Shown here: positions 1 to 7,560 of the stretch, piece by piece
How positions within the stretch are numbered: position 1 is the first letter of the stretch
Layout of the letters: the number at the start of each line of letters is the position of its first letter
Notes under the pieces: generated by a model
Told to the model about the DNA's origin: nothing
What the model saw: only the letters and a program-made list of their open reading frames with translations
Databases searched by the model: none
Position numbers and translations under genes: made by a program
NCBI GenBank assembly: GCA_025359945.1
Contig: JANYDD010000042.1
Span: 1 to 39,846 of the forward strand
DNA length: 39,846 bases
Origin: Bdellovibrio sp.
Lineage (GTDB): Bacteria > Bdellovibrionota > Bdellovibrionia > Bdellovibrionales > Bdellovibrionaceae
Direction: 5' to 3'

Positions 1-2
1 AC

Positions 3-275
3 GCAAAAGACTTTGGTGCGGCAGTTAGAAAGCATTGGGGTGTTGAAAACAATTTGCACTGGGTATTGGATGTTCAGTTTAAAGACGACGCGTGTTTAAA
101 AAAAGAAAAAAACTCGGCCGCAAATTTTAGTTCGTTAAAACCAGCGGCGCTAAATTTAATTAAAAACGTCGACAAGAAATTTAAAATCAAAAAGAAAATG
201 ACGCTCGCGGAGTACGATGATCAGTATCTACTTAAAATCCTTATGGGTGACTGCGGCTCCTACCTATGCACATGA
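3..275 (+). CDS. ISAs1-family transposase, C-terminal fragment
   Basis: The open frame runs in from the window edge and reads VRKHWGVENNLHWVLDVQF followed by a DDA motif. This is the characteristic C-terminal block of ISAs1-family DDE transposases (H-W-x-x-E-N-x-L-H-W-x-L-D-V-x-F). It continues to YDDQYLLKILMG near the end. The natural end would be MGDCG-stop. A miniature element inserted at 259 duplicated CTGCGGCT and replaced the stop, adding the tail SYLCT, so the end of the enzyme is altered by only five residues. Whether the rest of the gene is intact is outside the window. Confidence 0.88.
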   Translation, partial: AKDFGAAVRKHWGVENNLHWVLDVQFKDDACLKKEKNSAANFSSLKPAALNLIKNVDKKFKIKKKMTLAEYDDQYLLKILMGDCGSYLCT

Positions 276-364
276 CGCCAGCAAATTCGCCTTGTCGAAT
301 ATTGTCGACTTGAATGCGCTCCAGTCGAACACGACAGGTAGGTGGCGTCATGTGCATACGTAAG
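259..364 (+). mobile_element. 106-bp miniature inverted-repeat element, copy 1
   Basis: The segment begins and ends with the inverted repeat TATGCACATGACGCC / GGCGTCATGTGCATA (265-279 and 344-358), extendable outward with mismatches. It is flanked by identical 8-bp direct repeats CTGCGGCT at 251-258 and 365-372, as expected for a target duplication. Its complement occurs at 11901-12006 with one base changed (third base T here, C there). It has no coding capacity of its own. The interior contains further self-complementary stretches (TGTCG...CGACA, CGACT...AGTCG). Deleting the element and one repeat restores MGDCG-stop for the host transposase. It looks like a MITE mobilised in trans. An 8-bp duplication is compatible with an ISAs1-type enzyme, but its ends differ from those of the host IS. 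Confidence 0.9.
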
Positions 365-388
365 CTGCGGCTAAGTGCGTACGCCCTG

Positions 389-559
389 GCATTGCAGCCC
401 CCTGAACAGCGCCCACTTCGTGGCGCACTTAAAACTTATGTTAAGTTGGAATTTGGTGTTAAAGAGGCGGATGCTCTTCGCCTGCTTAAATTAGCCGCCG
501 CCCTAATTGAAACTGATTCTAAATCTATCCCAAGCGATGAAGTTCAATCTGCAAATTGA
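389..559 (+). pseudogene. 3' fragment of a gene interrupted by the ISAs1 element
   Basis: Directly after the inferred IS end an open frame without a start runs to TGA at 557-559. It encodes about 55 residues (PEQRPLRGALKTYVKLEFG then a Leu/Ala-rich helix and a polar tail ending DEVQSAN). I do not recognise the family. The natural reading is the C-terminal part of a gene cut by the IS, with its 5' part on the far side of the element. A start-less artefact is possible. A GCGCC/GGCGC inverted repeat lies within it at about 410-427. Confidence 0.45.
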
Positions 560-579
560 ACGTCAACCCTGATGATAAG

Positions 580-597
580 TGGACCGGCGCCGGTCCA
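580..597. promoter_or_regulatory. 18-bp perfect palindrome upstream of the ACT-domain gene
   Basis: TGGACCGGCGCCGGTCCA is perfectly self-complementary. It lies 20 bp downstream of the previous stop and 36 bp before the ATG at 634. It has no following T tract, so it is not a standard terminator. Its position suits a dimeric-repressor operator or a hairpin in the leader of the downstream gene. No regulator is identified. Confidence 0.4.
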
Positions 598-633
598 TTG
601 GGTGACAGGTGGAAGCCGAAAGGACCGAGAAAA

Positions 634-1014
634 ATGATTTATTTGTCTTTGCAAGTTTGGCCCCAGATTTTTTCGATTGCTCGCCTGCCACCGTCGCATT
701 CCATTCCCGATTGGGTTTTCCAAAGTTCTTTTTTTTCGATTTCAAAAATGGCTGACGAGCTTTCCATCGTTGCCGAGCAAAAGTTCGTGCCTTTGGAATT
801 TCGACAAGAGCCTGGGTGGCGAGCCTTTCGGGTGGTAGGAACTTTGGATTTTGGATTGACTGGAATTTTGGCGTCGCTGACTTCGCCGTTGGCCAAAGCC
901 ACGATCAGTCTTTTCGCTGTATCCACCTTTGATACTGATTATTTATTGGTAAAGTCAGCGACCTTCGAGAAAGCTTGCGAATGTTTGCGGATCGCGGGCC
1001 ACAATCTGGATTGA
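634..1014 (+). CDS. ACT-domain protein (ACT_7/CASTOR-like)
   Basis: The protein has about 126 residues and two short ACT-like repeats. The N-terminal half has FSIARLPP, then W-V-F-x-S-S-F-F-S-I-S-K-M-A-D-E-L-S-I-V, a pattern of small stand-alone ACT_7 proteins. The C-terminal half has GTLDFGLTGILASLTSPLAK, the glycine turn and helix typical of ACT folds, followed by VSTFDTDYLLVK. Such proteins bind amino acids as regulators or sit beside amino-acid enzymes; the ligand here is unknown. ATG 634 was chosen because residues upstream of it (from TTG 556) are unlike the family and an AAGGA-type sequence precedes it. It should be cytosolic, as no signal or membrane segment is seen. Confidence 0.75.
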   Translation: MIYLSLQVWPQIFSIARLPPSHSIPDWVFQSSFFSISKMADELSIVAEQKFVPLEFRQEPGWRAFRVVGTLDFGLTGILASLTSPLAKATISLFAVSTFDTDYLLVKSATFEKACECLRIAGHNLD

Positions 1015-1162
1015 GGCCATCGAGGCGCGGCGGATATCTTGAAAAGGACCAAAGGATAAATAACCAGGATTAAATTCAGAGATTTTGATAATCCAAGAGC
1101 TTTAAATCTTTCTTCGGCACCAATAAATTTGTGAGCCAGTTTCAGCTTGATTTCGGGATCCA
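939..1162 (-). CDS. Possible small ORF, unknown function
   Basis: A 74-codon minus-strand frame starts at ATG 1162 (MDPEIKLKLAHKFIGAEERF then a hydrophobic LILVIYPLVLFKIS stretch) and overlaps the end of the ACT gene by 76 bp. The first 45 residues, which occupy the gap between the ACT and S41 genes, look protein-like in composition. The last part, which overlaps the ACT gene, looks like a shadow. No convincing ribosome binding site precedes it. It may be a short gene, the remnant of one, or chance. Confidence 0.3.
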
Positions 1163-1185
1163 TTGCTGACAGCTTTGTCGAACTC

Positions 1186-2722
1186 GTGAAAAATTTCTGT
1201 CGACAATCCGTTTTAAGTTTCAGATTGGTTTGCCTTTTACCATGCTTGTTCCTTTGGGTGCACCACCTCAACGCGTCCGAATTTAAAAATCGGCTGCCGT
1301 TGGATGAATATTTTTTATTGAATCCACCGCACCTGACTGAGTTCTCGCCAAGCCACCTCTTGAAATACGGCACCCCCTCTCCTCTCAACGAAAAATTTTG
1401 TCGCAGTTTTTTATTGCGATTTAGAGCCTGCTTTTTTTCGTTAAAGACTTTTATTGAAGTGGGCTCGCGCGGGCAATATTCCCTTAAGCCCACACCCATC
1501 AACCCATTTGAATTGGTGTCGCCTGGAATACGGCCCAAATGGAAGCTGTTTATGGATCCCTCGGTCGCAGCTTCGGAAGAACGATCACAACTGGACCAGC
1601 AGCTGGAGAACATTTTCTCAAACGATTTGGTCAATGATTTTTCATTTATAAAGCTCTATCGACAACTGCGAGTTGACGTCCCCATTTTTAATCTTGAAAT
1701 AGCTCACCTTCGCGCGATGAATACTTTTTTAGCTTACGCTTACGATCCCCATACAATGTATATCACCGTCGAAGATTGGGCCAATGAGTCTCCGCACAAA
1801 GAATCAATAGTGCGAAAAAATCGCCCATCAGCGCAAAATAAGAATACGACGTTCGTGAACCCGATGGACTTGAGTCTTGCAAAAATCAGCCCCAGAGACG
1901 CCACTTCCTTAGCTAATGCAGTTCAAGCTATTGATGAATTGACCACCCTGGGTTCGAACAGCTTAGGTCAAAAAATTAAGCTCATTTCCATCACAGATTT
2001 TGATCTGGTTACAGATTGGAATCTGCTTGAAAACCAAATTTTTGATCTTGGGAAGCGAGGCTTCACGGGGGTTATTTTGGATTTGCGTGGAAATCTGGGT
2101 GGAAATCTTTTGGATGGACAAAAATTAAGTTCGTTTTTTCTGGGTCCAAAATCGGCCCTCAGCTACGAGATCATTCTTCGCCCCAGTCCCATTATTAGAT
2201 TCAGACCTTCGCAGAAAAAACTCACCCGATTGCCAACAGTTATTCTAGCCAACGCCAATTCGGCAAGCACATCAGAAATAGTGATTGGAGCGCTCCGAGA
2301 CTACCGACGTGCATTTATCATAGGGCAAAGAACTTTTGGAAAAGGGACTAGTCAAGTCTTTCATTCTGAAGAAGAAATTGCTCCCGGGCTTGTTTTTCTA
2401 GCAACCAATGCACGCATTTATCAGCCGTCGGGTTCGAGCAATCAATACTATGGAATTAATCCTGACTTCGAGGTCCCGCTGACTAAATACGCAAAAATTC
2501 TCTGAAGGACTACAACTTCACGAAAAAGATTTATTCGGAAATCCGTTTCCGCCAAAGGGGCCACCTTGGAAACAACCCAGAGCTGCGGAGATCAAATTGC
2601 TTGCCGATTGCGTTGAAAAAACAAAAGCTTCAAACGACGAGCTTATTCCGGATTCGCAAATAGAATTCGCTGAAAAACTATTGAATTGTCAAATCCAGCA
2701 TAAAATAGGAGTCTCTTTTTAA
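1186..2722 (+). pseudogene. S41-family (CtpA-like) exported peptidase, one-base frameshift near the 3' end
   Basis: GTG 1186 gives a good signal peptide (LVCLLPCLFLWVHHLNA). A DPHTMYI motif, typical of the region before the PDZ domain in tail-specific proteases, is followed by the S41 core: VILDLRGNLGGN, NANSASTSEI (nucleophile Ser about residue 359) and RTFGKGTSQ (Lys about residue 386). The expected PDZ domain is not recognisable: only about 85 residues separate DPHTMYI from the core. The frame stops at 2503-2505. The next frame continues at once as EGLQLHEKDLFGNPFPPKG and on to TAA 2720-2722, a tail that fits this family. The shift lies near the run of five A at 2493-2497; removing one A would join the two parts. 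The true stop overlaps the next gene's ATG (TAATG), so the 3' frame is preserved. Either a recent mutation or a sequencing error is possible. Confidence 0.8.
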
Positions 2723-3453
2723 TGGTCATAGATGTTTTTATCCGATCGATCTTTGATCTTTTTCATCCACGAATGATCCTTGCGATTTTAGCTTCTTTGA
2801 TTTTGGTTCTGGTCACTTTTTTGGTACTCTTTTACCTTAGTTTTGGTCCGGTCAGCTCATGGATGGAGAATTTAATTTTTTCCTTTGATTGGGCCAGAAA
2901 AAATTACGAATACTTTCAGCACTACTTTTCATTTTCTTTATTCCCCATCATGTCGCTGGTTTTGTTGATCCTTTTGTTTTTTCCGTTGAGCTGGTTTTTT
3001 TGTTTGGTGTTTATCAATTTTATTTCTTTCCCGCTGGTATTTCACTACTTAGATCGCCAGGGTACTTTGAACTTAGAGCGACGAGGTTCATTTGCTTTGA
3101 TCAAGTCGCTGAAAAATTCAAGCCTTGCTTTTTTGGTTTTTATTCTTTTGTGGTTGATGAGTTTGCCTTTTTGGCTTTTGGGCATTGGACCGCTGCTGAC
3201 TTTTCTTATTTTGGCACGGTTTAACACGAAAGTTTTTTCGTATGATTCGCTGGTTGATTTCGCCAACCGAAACGAGCGGCGTGAAATCGTTCAGAAATAT
3301 AGATGGGATTATTTTTTTCTCGGATTGTTGTTGTCTTTGACTTTATTTATTCCGTTTCTGAATTTAGCGGCGCCGATTTTGGGCGCCTTGGCATTTACCA
3401 GATATTCTTCGGCAAGGCTTCGCCAATTCCGCGAAATCAATACGACAAAGTAA
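2722..3453 (+). CDS. EI24/CysZ-like integral membrane protein
   Basis: The protein has 243 residues with at least five hydrophobic segments: about residues 15-42, 70-110, 133-165, 195-215 and 215-230. The order and the pattern of long helices with a conserved central Phe/Pro-rich part suggest the EI24 domain family, which includes the CysZ sulfate permease. The substrate cannot be deduced. Translation is probably coupled to the S41 gene: ATG 2722 overlaps its TAA, with AGGAG 11 bp upstream. A terminator-like hairpin follows immediately after the stop. Confidence 0.7.
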   Translation: MVIDVFIRSIFDLFHPRMILAILASLILVLVTFLVLFYLSFGPVSSWMENLIFSFDWARKNYEYFQHYFSFSLFPIMSLVLLILLFFPLSWFFCLVFINFISFPLVFHYLDRQGTLNLERRGSFALIKSLKNSSLAFLVFILLWLMSLPFWLLGIGPLLTFLILARFNTKVFSYDSLVDFANRNERREIVQKYRWDYFFLGLLLSLTLFIPFLNLAAPILGALAFTRYSSARLRQFREINTTK

Positions 3454-3484
3454 AATCTGGTTTCAAAACAGATTTATTTTTTTT
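3453..3484 (+). terminator. Rho-independent terminator after the EI24 gene
   Basis: AAATCTG (3453-3459) pairs with CAGATTT (3469-3475) around a nine-base loop, followed by ATTTTTTTT. It begins at the stop codon of the upstream gene. Confidence 0.65.
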
Positions 3485-3544
3485 CGACCGCATTTTTTTT
3501 TAATTGCATTCCCTTAATCACGGGCTCAGACTTATAAAGCTGGC

Positions 3545-3596
3545 GGTGCTGGTCTCGGAGACCTCCACCCCAACATTTAAGACTTTCTTAAGAAAG
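3545..3596. promoter_or_regulatory. Two adjacent inverted repeats in the leader of the HExxH-protein gene
   Basis: GGTG..GGTCTC at 3545-3556 pairs with GAGACC..CACC ending near 3569, forming a strong hairpin without a following T tract. A second perfect palindrome, CTTTCTTAAGAAAG, lies at 3583-3596. Both are 70-120 bp before the ATG at 3664. They may be operators or mRNA leader structures; no regulator is known. Confidence 0.3.
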
Positions 3597-3663
3597 CCTT
3601 AAGGAAGTTTAGAAAAAAACGTTTTTAACGATACACAAACACGAAAGAAACCACGGAGGGTTT

Positions 3664-4338
3664 ATGAAGTTTTGGGTCATTAGTTTTTGCAGTTTAACTG
3701 CACTTTTCGCACAAGCTCAGCTGAGGTTCGATCGCCAAGTTCCTGCCGAAATTCAAAAACAAGTTTTAAGCGACTTACAGGTCGTCGATCAGATTCAAGG
3801 CAGTAGGCAAACCCCTTTCCACACGCAAATCTTCGGAAATGTCGAAGGCAAGAATTACACTTCTTTTTTCAACCGTCATATCGCAAAAGTCGGTATGGAC
3901 AGTTGTGGAAACCCGAATGCTGTGGCTTGTGTAAAGCCGTTTTCGGGTAAAAAAATGTTTTTGACTCAGAATTATATTAAATTCAGCCATCCCGAGATTG
4001 CGCGCCTGATGATTCTTTTTCACGAAGCCCGCCACACAGAATCTGATAAAGGAAATTGGGCCCACGATTATTGCCCACAGCCCTTCAAAGATGCCAACGG
4101 CAACGACAAAAAAAGTATCTGGACTGGCGCTTTGCTTGAAGGTCAACCCGCGTGTGACGCAACTGCCTTTGGTTCGTATGGATCATCAACGATCCTGCTA
4201 AAAAATATTTCCAAATTCTGCAGCAACTGTACTTCCAAAATTAAAATGGATGCAGATTTGTATGCCACTGATCAACTGGAAAGAATCGTCGATAGTTCGG
4301 TCAAAAACGACATGATCAATGATTTCAACACGCCTTAA
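3664..4338 (+). CDS. Exported HExxH protein, putative zinc metallopeptidase
   Basis: The 224-residue protein has a clear signal peptide (MKFWVISFCSLTALFAQAQ) and GGAGG 5 bp before the ATG. Residues 118-126 read LFHEARHTE, an HExxH zinc site (H120, E121, H124). H134 or D135 in NWAHDYCPQ could supply the third ligand. Six or more cysteines (80s, 137, 167, 194, 197 areas) suggest disulfides in a periplasmic or secreted protein. I do not recognise a named peptidase family. The next gene overlaps its end by 20 bp, so the two probably act together. Confidence 0.6.
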   Translation: MKFWVISFCSLTALFAQAQLRFDRQVPAEIQKQVLSDLQVVDQIQGSRQTPFHTQIFGNVEGKNYTSFFNRHIAKVGMDSCGNPNAVACVKPFSGKKMFLTQNYIKFSHPEIARLMILFHEARHTESDKGNWAHDYCPQPFKDANGNDKKSIWTGALLEGQPACDATAFGSYGSSTILLKNISKFCSNCTSKIKMDADLYATDQLERIVDSSVKNDMINDFNTP

Positions 4339-5047
4339 GTTCTTTTCTGCTTTGCTTTTTGTTCTGACCGTAGTTCTCGGGGGCCTTCTCTTTAAACGGA
4401 GAGGCCCTCCCCCTTCGGATAGCTTGTCGCAAGTAAGTCCTGAAAAATCTTCTGTCGTGATTGCAGTTTCAAGATCCCAAGCTCAGACAAATGATCCTCC
4501 AAATTCAAAATTAGAAACTCAGAATCAGCCTTCGCTCTCTATCGAAGATCAAAAGAAGAAAGCGATCTTTGAAGAAATTCTACAGACCAAAAAAGATAAC
4601 GATCCCAGAATTGATCAAGAGCTTAATCATTTAAGCCCTGAACTCAAAAAAGTTCTGATGATGTCCTATTTAAACTTGGCCCTTGAACAAAGGAACCAGC
4701 GCGGGTTTGCGGCGCTGTTATTGGCGCGCGAAGCCTCGGGCGAACAGGAGTATTTGTTTTTAAAAGATATCTTAGAAGAAAAAACTTGTCTAAGCTTGCA
4801 AAACTGCGACAGTCCGTCGACGGATAAAGATGACCCTCACCATTCTGGCACCGACGAGGTCACTCTAAGTTACCCACAATTAGTTGTGCTGTACCAAATT
4901 GAACAGCGCCTGGGCCGCGAACCCGCGCTTCTAGAAAATCCCAAAGAGCGCGGTTTAATTTTAAAGGTCATCGAGGCCGGTCTGCGCAGCGATTCCGAGT
5001 TGGTCAAACGCCGCGCCTTGGCCCTGATCGAAAAATACAAAATTTAA
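4319..5047 (+). CDS. Membrane-anchored protein, unknown function
   Basis: The 242-residue protein begins MISTRLKFFSALLFVLTVVLGG, one N-terminal membrane segment. A Ser/Pro/Gln-rich linker follows (about 25-75), then an alpha-helical, charged C-terminal domain (85-242) containing two cysteines. ATG 4319 lies within the previous gene (20-bp overlap), which points to coupling with the HExxH protein. The likely topology is inner membrane with the bulk in the periplasm. No family is recognised. It ends 9 bp before a convergent gene, with no terminator visible between. Confidence 0.6.
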   Translation: MISTRLKFFSALLFVLTVVLGGLLFKRRGPPPSDSLSQVSPEKSSVVIAVSRSQAQTNDPPNSKLETQNQPSLSIEDQKKKAIFEEILQTKKDNDPRIDQELNHLSPELKKVLMMSYLNLALEQRNQRGFAALLLAREASGEQEYLFLKDILEEKTCLSLQNCDSPSTDKDDPHHSGTDEVTLSYPQLVVLYQIEQRLGREPALLENPKERGLILKVIEAGLRSDSELVKRRALALIEKYKI

Positions 5048-5056
5048 ATCAAGTTT

Positions 5057-5737
5057 TTATGGATAATATTGAGCCATCGAACTGGTCATTGTATTGCACA
5101 TTTGTCGATAACCATTGTTGTTCGGGTGAATTCCGTCGGAGCTCATTTTACTTGCGTCTAGCCACATATCCTTCATGCCGTCGATCACCAGCACGCCCTT
5201 GTTCTTGGCCAACTGACTGATTTTGGGCAGTCGTTCAACGCCATTTCCTGGCGGATTTAGCCCCAGGTAGGAAACAACAGCTCCTGTTTTTAAAAGCAGA
5301 CTAAAAATTTGCTCCATGTTTTTTAAAGTTTGGTCTTCAGTAAATGATCCGGATTTCTGAGCTTCGGCCAAAGCATCATTTCCGCCCGCGCTAATAAAAA
5401 TAAGTTTTGGTTTCAACCCTGAAGTTCCCAAGTTTTGAACTTGCAATAAAATTTGGTCGGTGTTCGCCCCCACAGCAGAAAATCTATTGACGACTTGCCC
5501 GAAGTAACCGGTCAAACATCCGACCGGCTGAATTGTCGGTTCGGTTGCACCAGTGCCCTCGGCCAGACTGTCTCCCAAAACAATAATATTCCCAGGGCCA
5601 GGTTTAGCATTAGTGATCCCTTGATCACCGCCGCCGCCAAGAGCGTCAATATTTTTTAACTGCACAGCATTGGAACAACCGAAACCAATCAAAAGCGTTA
5701 CAAAGAGTAACCCCCTACGAAAAAATTGAAATGGCAT
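5057..5737 (-). CDS. SGNH/GDSL-family hydrolase, probable lipoprotein
   Basis: The 226-residue protein has an N-terminal signal (LLFVTLLIGFGC, with Cys21 as probable lipid attachment, though the lipobox is imperfect). After a Gly-rich linker comes the TesA-like SGNH fold: block I IIVLGDSLAEG (Ser57), block III ISAGGND (Asn120), and block V SSDGIHPN (Asp201, His204). The family hydrolyses esters, thioesters or lysophospholipids, or deacetylates glycans; the substrate here is not determined. AAGGAAGGGACC before the ATG is a good ribosome binding site. It lies downstream of a tRNA gene on the same strand and converges with the membrane-anchored protein gene. Confidence 0.85.
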   Translation of the reverse strand: MPFQFFRRGLLFVTLLIGFGCSNAVQLKNIDALGGGGDQGITNAKPGPGNIIVLGDSLAEGTGATEPTIQPVGCLTGYFGQVVNRFSAVGANTDQILLQVQNLGTSGLKPKLIFISAGGNDALAEAQKSGSFTEDQTLKNMEQIFSLLLKTGAVVSYLGLNPPGNGVERLPKISQLAKNKGVLVIDGMKDMWLDASKMSSDGIHPNNNGYRQMCNTMTSSMAQYYP

Positions 5738-5769
5738 GCAAAGGTCCCTTCCTTATCAAAAAAAAAGAT

Positions 5770-5846
<77 letters not shown>

Positions 5847-5863
5847 GCGTCGACGAAGTTACA

Positions 5864-5892
5864 CCATTAAAAAATTCTGCAAATTCTGTCAA
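5864..5892 (-). promoter_or_regulatory. Probable promoter of the tRNA gene
   Basis: On the minus strand TTGACA (5892-5887) is a perfect -35 box. With a 17-bp spacer the -10 is TAATGG (5869-5864); TTTAAT at 5871-5866 is a better match with a 15-bp spacer. The tRNA 5' end is about 18 bp further on. Confidence 0.55.
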
Positions 5893-5951
5893 TGGCGTTT
5901 GGACTTTTCAAAATAAATTAATTTTATTTAAATTCGGTTTTCAGTATCTCT

Positions 5952-5980
5952 TTGACATCGAATTCAAGAGCCCCTGCAAT
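5952..5980 (+). promoter_or_regulatory. Probable promoter of the 6046 operon
   Basis: TTGACA (5952-5957) and TGCAAT (5975-5980) are separated by 17 bp. The leader between this and the ATG contains GGTTCA three times (5994, 6006, 6030) and AAGTTAC twice (5987, 6017). The GGTTCA copies are spaced by 12 and 24 bp, which could mark a protein binding site. Confidence 0.45.
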
Positions 5981-6045
5981 GAAACGAAGTTACGGTTCAC
6001 TTTTAGGTTCACACCAAAGTTACCCTTAAGGTTCAAGGAGGACCC

Positions 6046-7560
6046 ATGAAACCAATTCTTTCTCTGCTTTTGATCTTTGGGAATCTGTTTTTTGCATTTC
6101 CGGCCGCGATGGCGTATCCCGAACCCTCGTCTTTTGATTCGAAATCCGCAGTGCTGACCTACTTACGAAAATTATCGCAGCAGGCGATCACGCAACTGCT
6201 GAACCTAGAAGTGAAAGCCACCGAGACCACTCTTCAGTTTTTAGATGAGGATCAAAATCCAATCCCTCAAGCAAAAGTCTTTTTAGGGCTTGCACCCCAA
6301 GCTAGTCAGGCGATGATCACCGATGCTGAGGGCAAAGTGACTTTTGAGGTCAATTTCACCGAGACTCAAACAATTTCCGTGGCGGCTCCACAATTTGTTT
6401 TCTCAACTTTTCTAAATCAAAAATTGGCGCCCACTGAAATCCGCGCCTTTAGTTTAAAACAGGCGCCGGCGCCTGTTGTTTATGAACTTTCTGGGCAGGC
6501 GACTGGGTTTCAAGTGGTCGACCAAGACGGTTGGGCTGATTTTGGAGTCACTTTTCCGATTTTAAAAGCCGAAGACCTGACTTATTTTCAGTTGAATCGA
6601 GTTATTAGTTTCGAGCGCGACCAAACGTCGGCGGCTGGCAGGACTCTTTATATTCCAGCGAACATAAGCTTGCCGCATCAATCCGAAGACTATTCAATAG
6701 TGACTGTGACCTTAGACAAAGTGTCTTACAAAAATCAGTTTGATCAGCCTGGTCCGCACAATGTTTATTCCGTCTACGGACGCTTTCCCTTCAAACGAGT
6801 CATCGATGAATTTCGCGCCGGAAAAGATTTCGCAGAACTGCTGAATTATTTTACCTATTACACTGGCACCGTTTCAAAAGTGGATTTGAAACAGCCTAAA
6901 ACAGTTATGAATCTTCCCGTCAATAAGTTTGGATTTAAGACTACAAAATCTTTTGTGACTCCGAATATTCCGCCAGGTTTTACGCTGTTTGGAAATTCTT
7001 TAAGCTCGCAAGCAGACGGCGAATTTTATATTTCAGATATTAAAAAATTGGCTTCAAAATTCAACCAGCCCCTGGTCGTTCACGATGCTAAAAACCCTTA
7101 TCTGCAGCTGACTTTGAAAGACGAGAAAAAAGTGACACCGGGTCCGGGAAATATGATTCTTAGTACAGCCTTGGTGCCCTTTACCGGGGCCACTCCTGAA
7201 CTTTTGCCAGTGCTTTCACCTCTGCAATTTGATGCGCAAAAGCTGATCGTAAAGATCCCGCAAGCTTTGCCGGTGAATAAAAACTTGGTGCCCTTGGGAA
7301 GCGTGGTTAAATTGTCTAACGTCGTTTATTTTAAAAACTCTAAAGGAGAAATCAAGGGCGAGAAGTCGTCTCCGGTCTGGGATGTTTACTCTAACGACTG
7401 GTCTCAGAACTTTGAACTTCCGAAATTTTCTTTTGCAAATATTCAAGCTTTGCGTGTGACGGCTTCGTTCTTAGCGGCTCCGCAAGCGACGGCATTTATT
7501 CTTGGCCCTGAAATGATAAAGAAATCGACTCATGCGACAACGACTTCTAATCCTTTGTAG
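6046..7560 (+). CDS. Large exported protein with a CnaB/carboxypeptidase-regulatory-like segment
   Basis: The 504-residue protein starts at ATG 6046 with AAGGAGG upstream and a clear signal peptide (LSLLLIFGNLFFAFPAAMA). Residues about 60-130 (LQFLDEDQNPIPQAKVFLG ... ITDAEGKVTFEV) fit a beta-sandwich of the CnaB or carboxypeptidase-regulatory type. The remainder is beta-rich with no catalytic motif visible. It is probably a periplasmic or surface protein. Its end overlaps the next gene by 29 bp, suggesting one operon with the lipoprotein. The exact function is unknown. Confidence 0.65.
   Translation: MKPILSLLLIFGNLFFAFPAAMAYPEPSSFDSKSAVLTYLRKLSQQAITQLLNLEVKATETTLQFLDEDQNPIPQAKVFLGLAPQASQAMITDAEGKVTFEVNFTETQTISVAAPQFVFSTFLNQKLAPTEIRAFSLKQAPAPVVYELSGQATGFQVVDQDGWADFGVTFPILKAEDLTYFQLNRVISFERDQTSAAGRTLYIPANISLPHQSEDYSIVTVTLDKVSYKNQFDQPGPHNVYSVYGRFPFKRVIDEFRAGKDFAELLNYFTYYTGTVSKVDLKQPKTVMNLPVNKFGFKTTKSFVTPNIPPGFTLFGNSLSSQADGEFYISDIKKLASKFNQPLVVHDAKNPYLQLTLKDEKKVTPGPGNMILSTALVPFTGATPELLPVLSPLQFDAQKLIVKIPQALPVNKNLVPLGSVVKLSNVVYFKNSKGEIKGEKSSPVWDVYSNDWSQNFELPKFSFANIQALRVTASFLAAPQATAFILGPEMIKKSTHATTTSNPL

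Larger units (their letters stand above)
1..388 (+). mobile_element. ISAs1-family insertion sequence, right end (left end outside window)
   Basis: The window opens inside an ISAs1-type transposase gene. The gene ends just before a GTGCGTACGCCCTG sequence at 375-388, which resembles the terminal inverted repeat (CAGGGC...) typical of ISAs1 elements. I place the right boundary at about 388 because an unrelated reading frame resumes there. The IS carries a 106-bp miniature element (259-364) inserted at its transposase stop codon. The left end and the IS target duplication cannot be seen here, so the boundary is an inference from family knowledge. Confidence 0.75.

Noticed and set aside
259-364. 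Reading the 106-bp element as a REP/RAYT palindrome
   Set aside because: REP elements do not create 8-bp target duplications and lack 15-bp terminal repeats with a 76-bp interior.
939-1014. Whether the ACT gene continues past TGA at 1014
   Set aside because: The ACT fold is complete at the stop and no continuing frame resembles it.
1163-1634. Upper part of a 231-codon minus-strand frame inside the S41 gene
   Set aside because: It is Ser/Arg/Lys-rich with no family pattern and lies opposite a clear S41 peptidase frame; only the 939-1162 portion is kept as a weak candidate.
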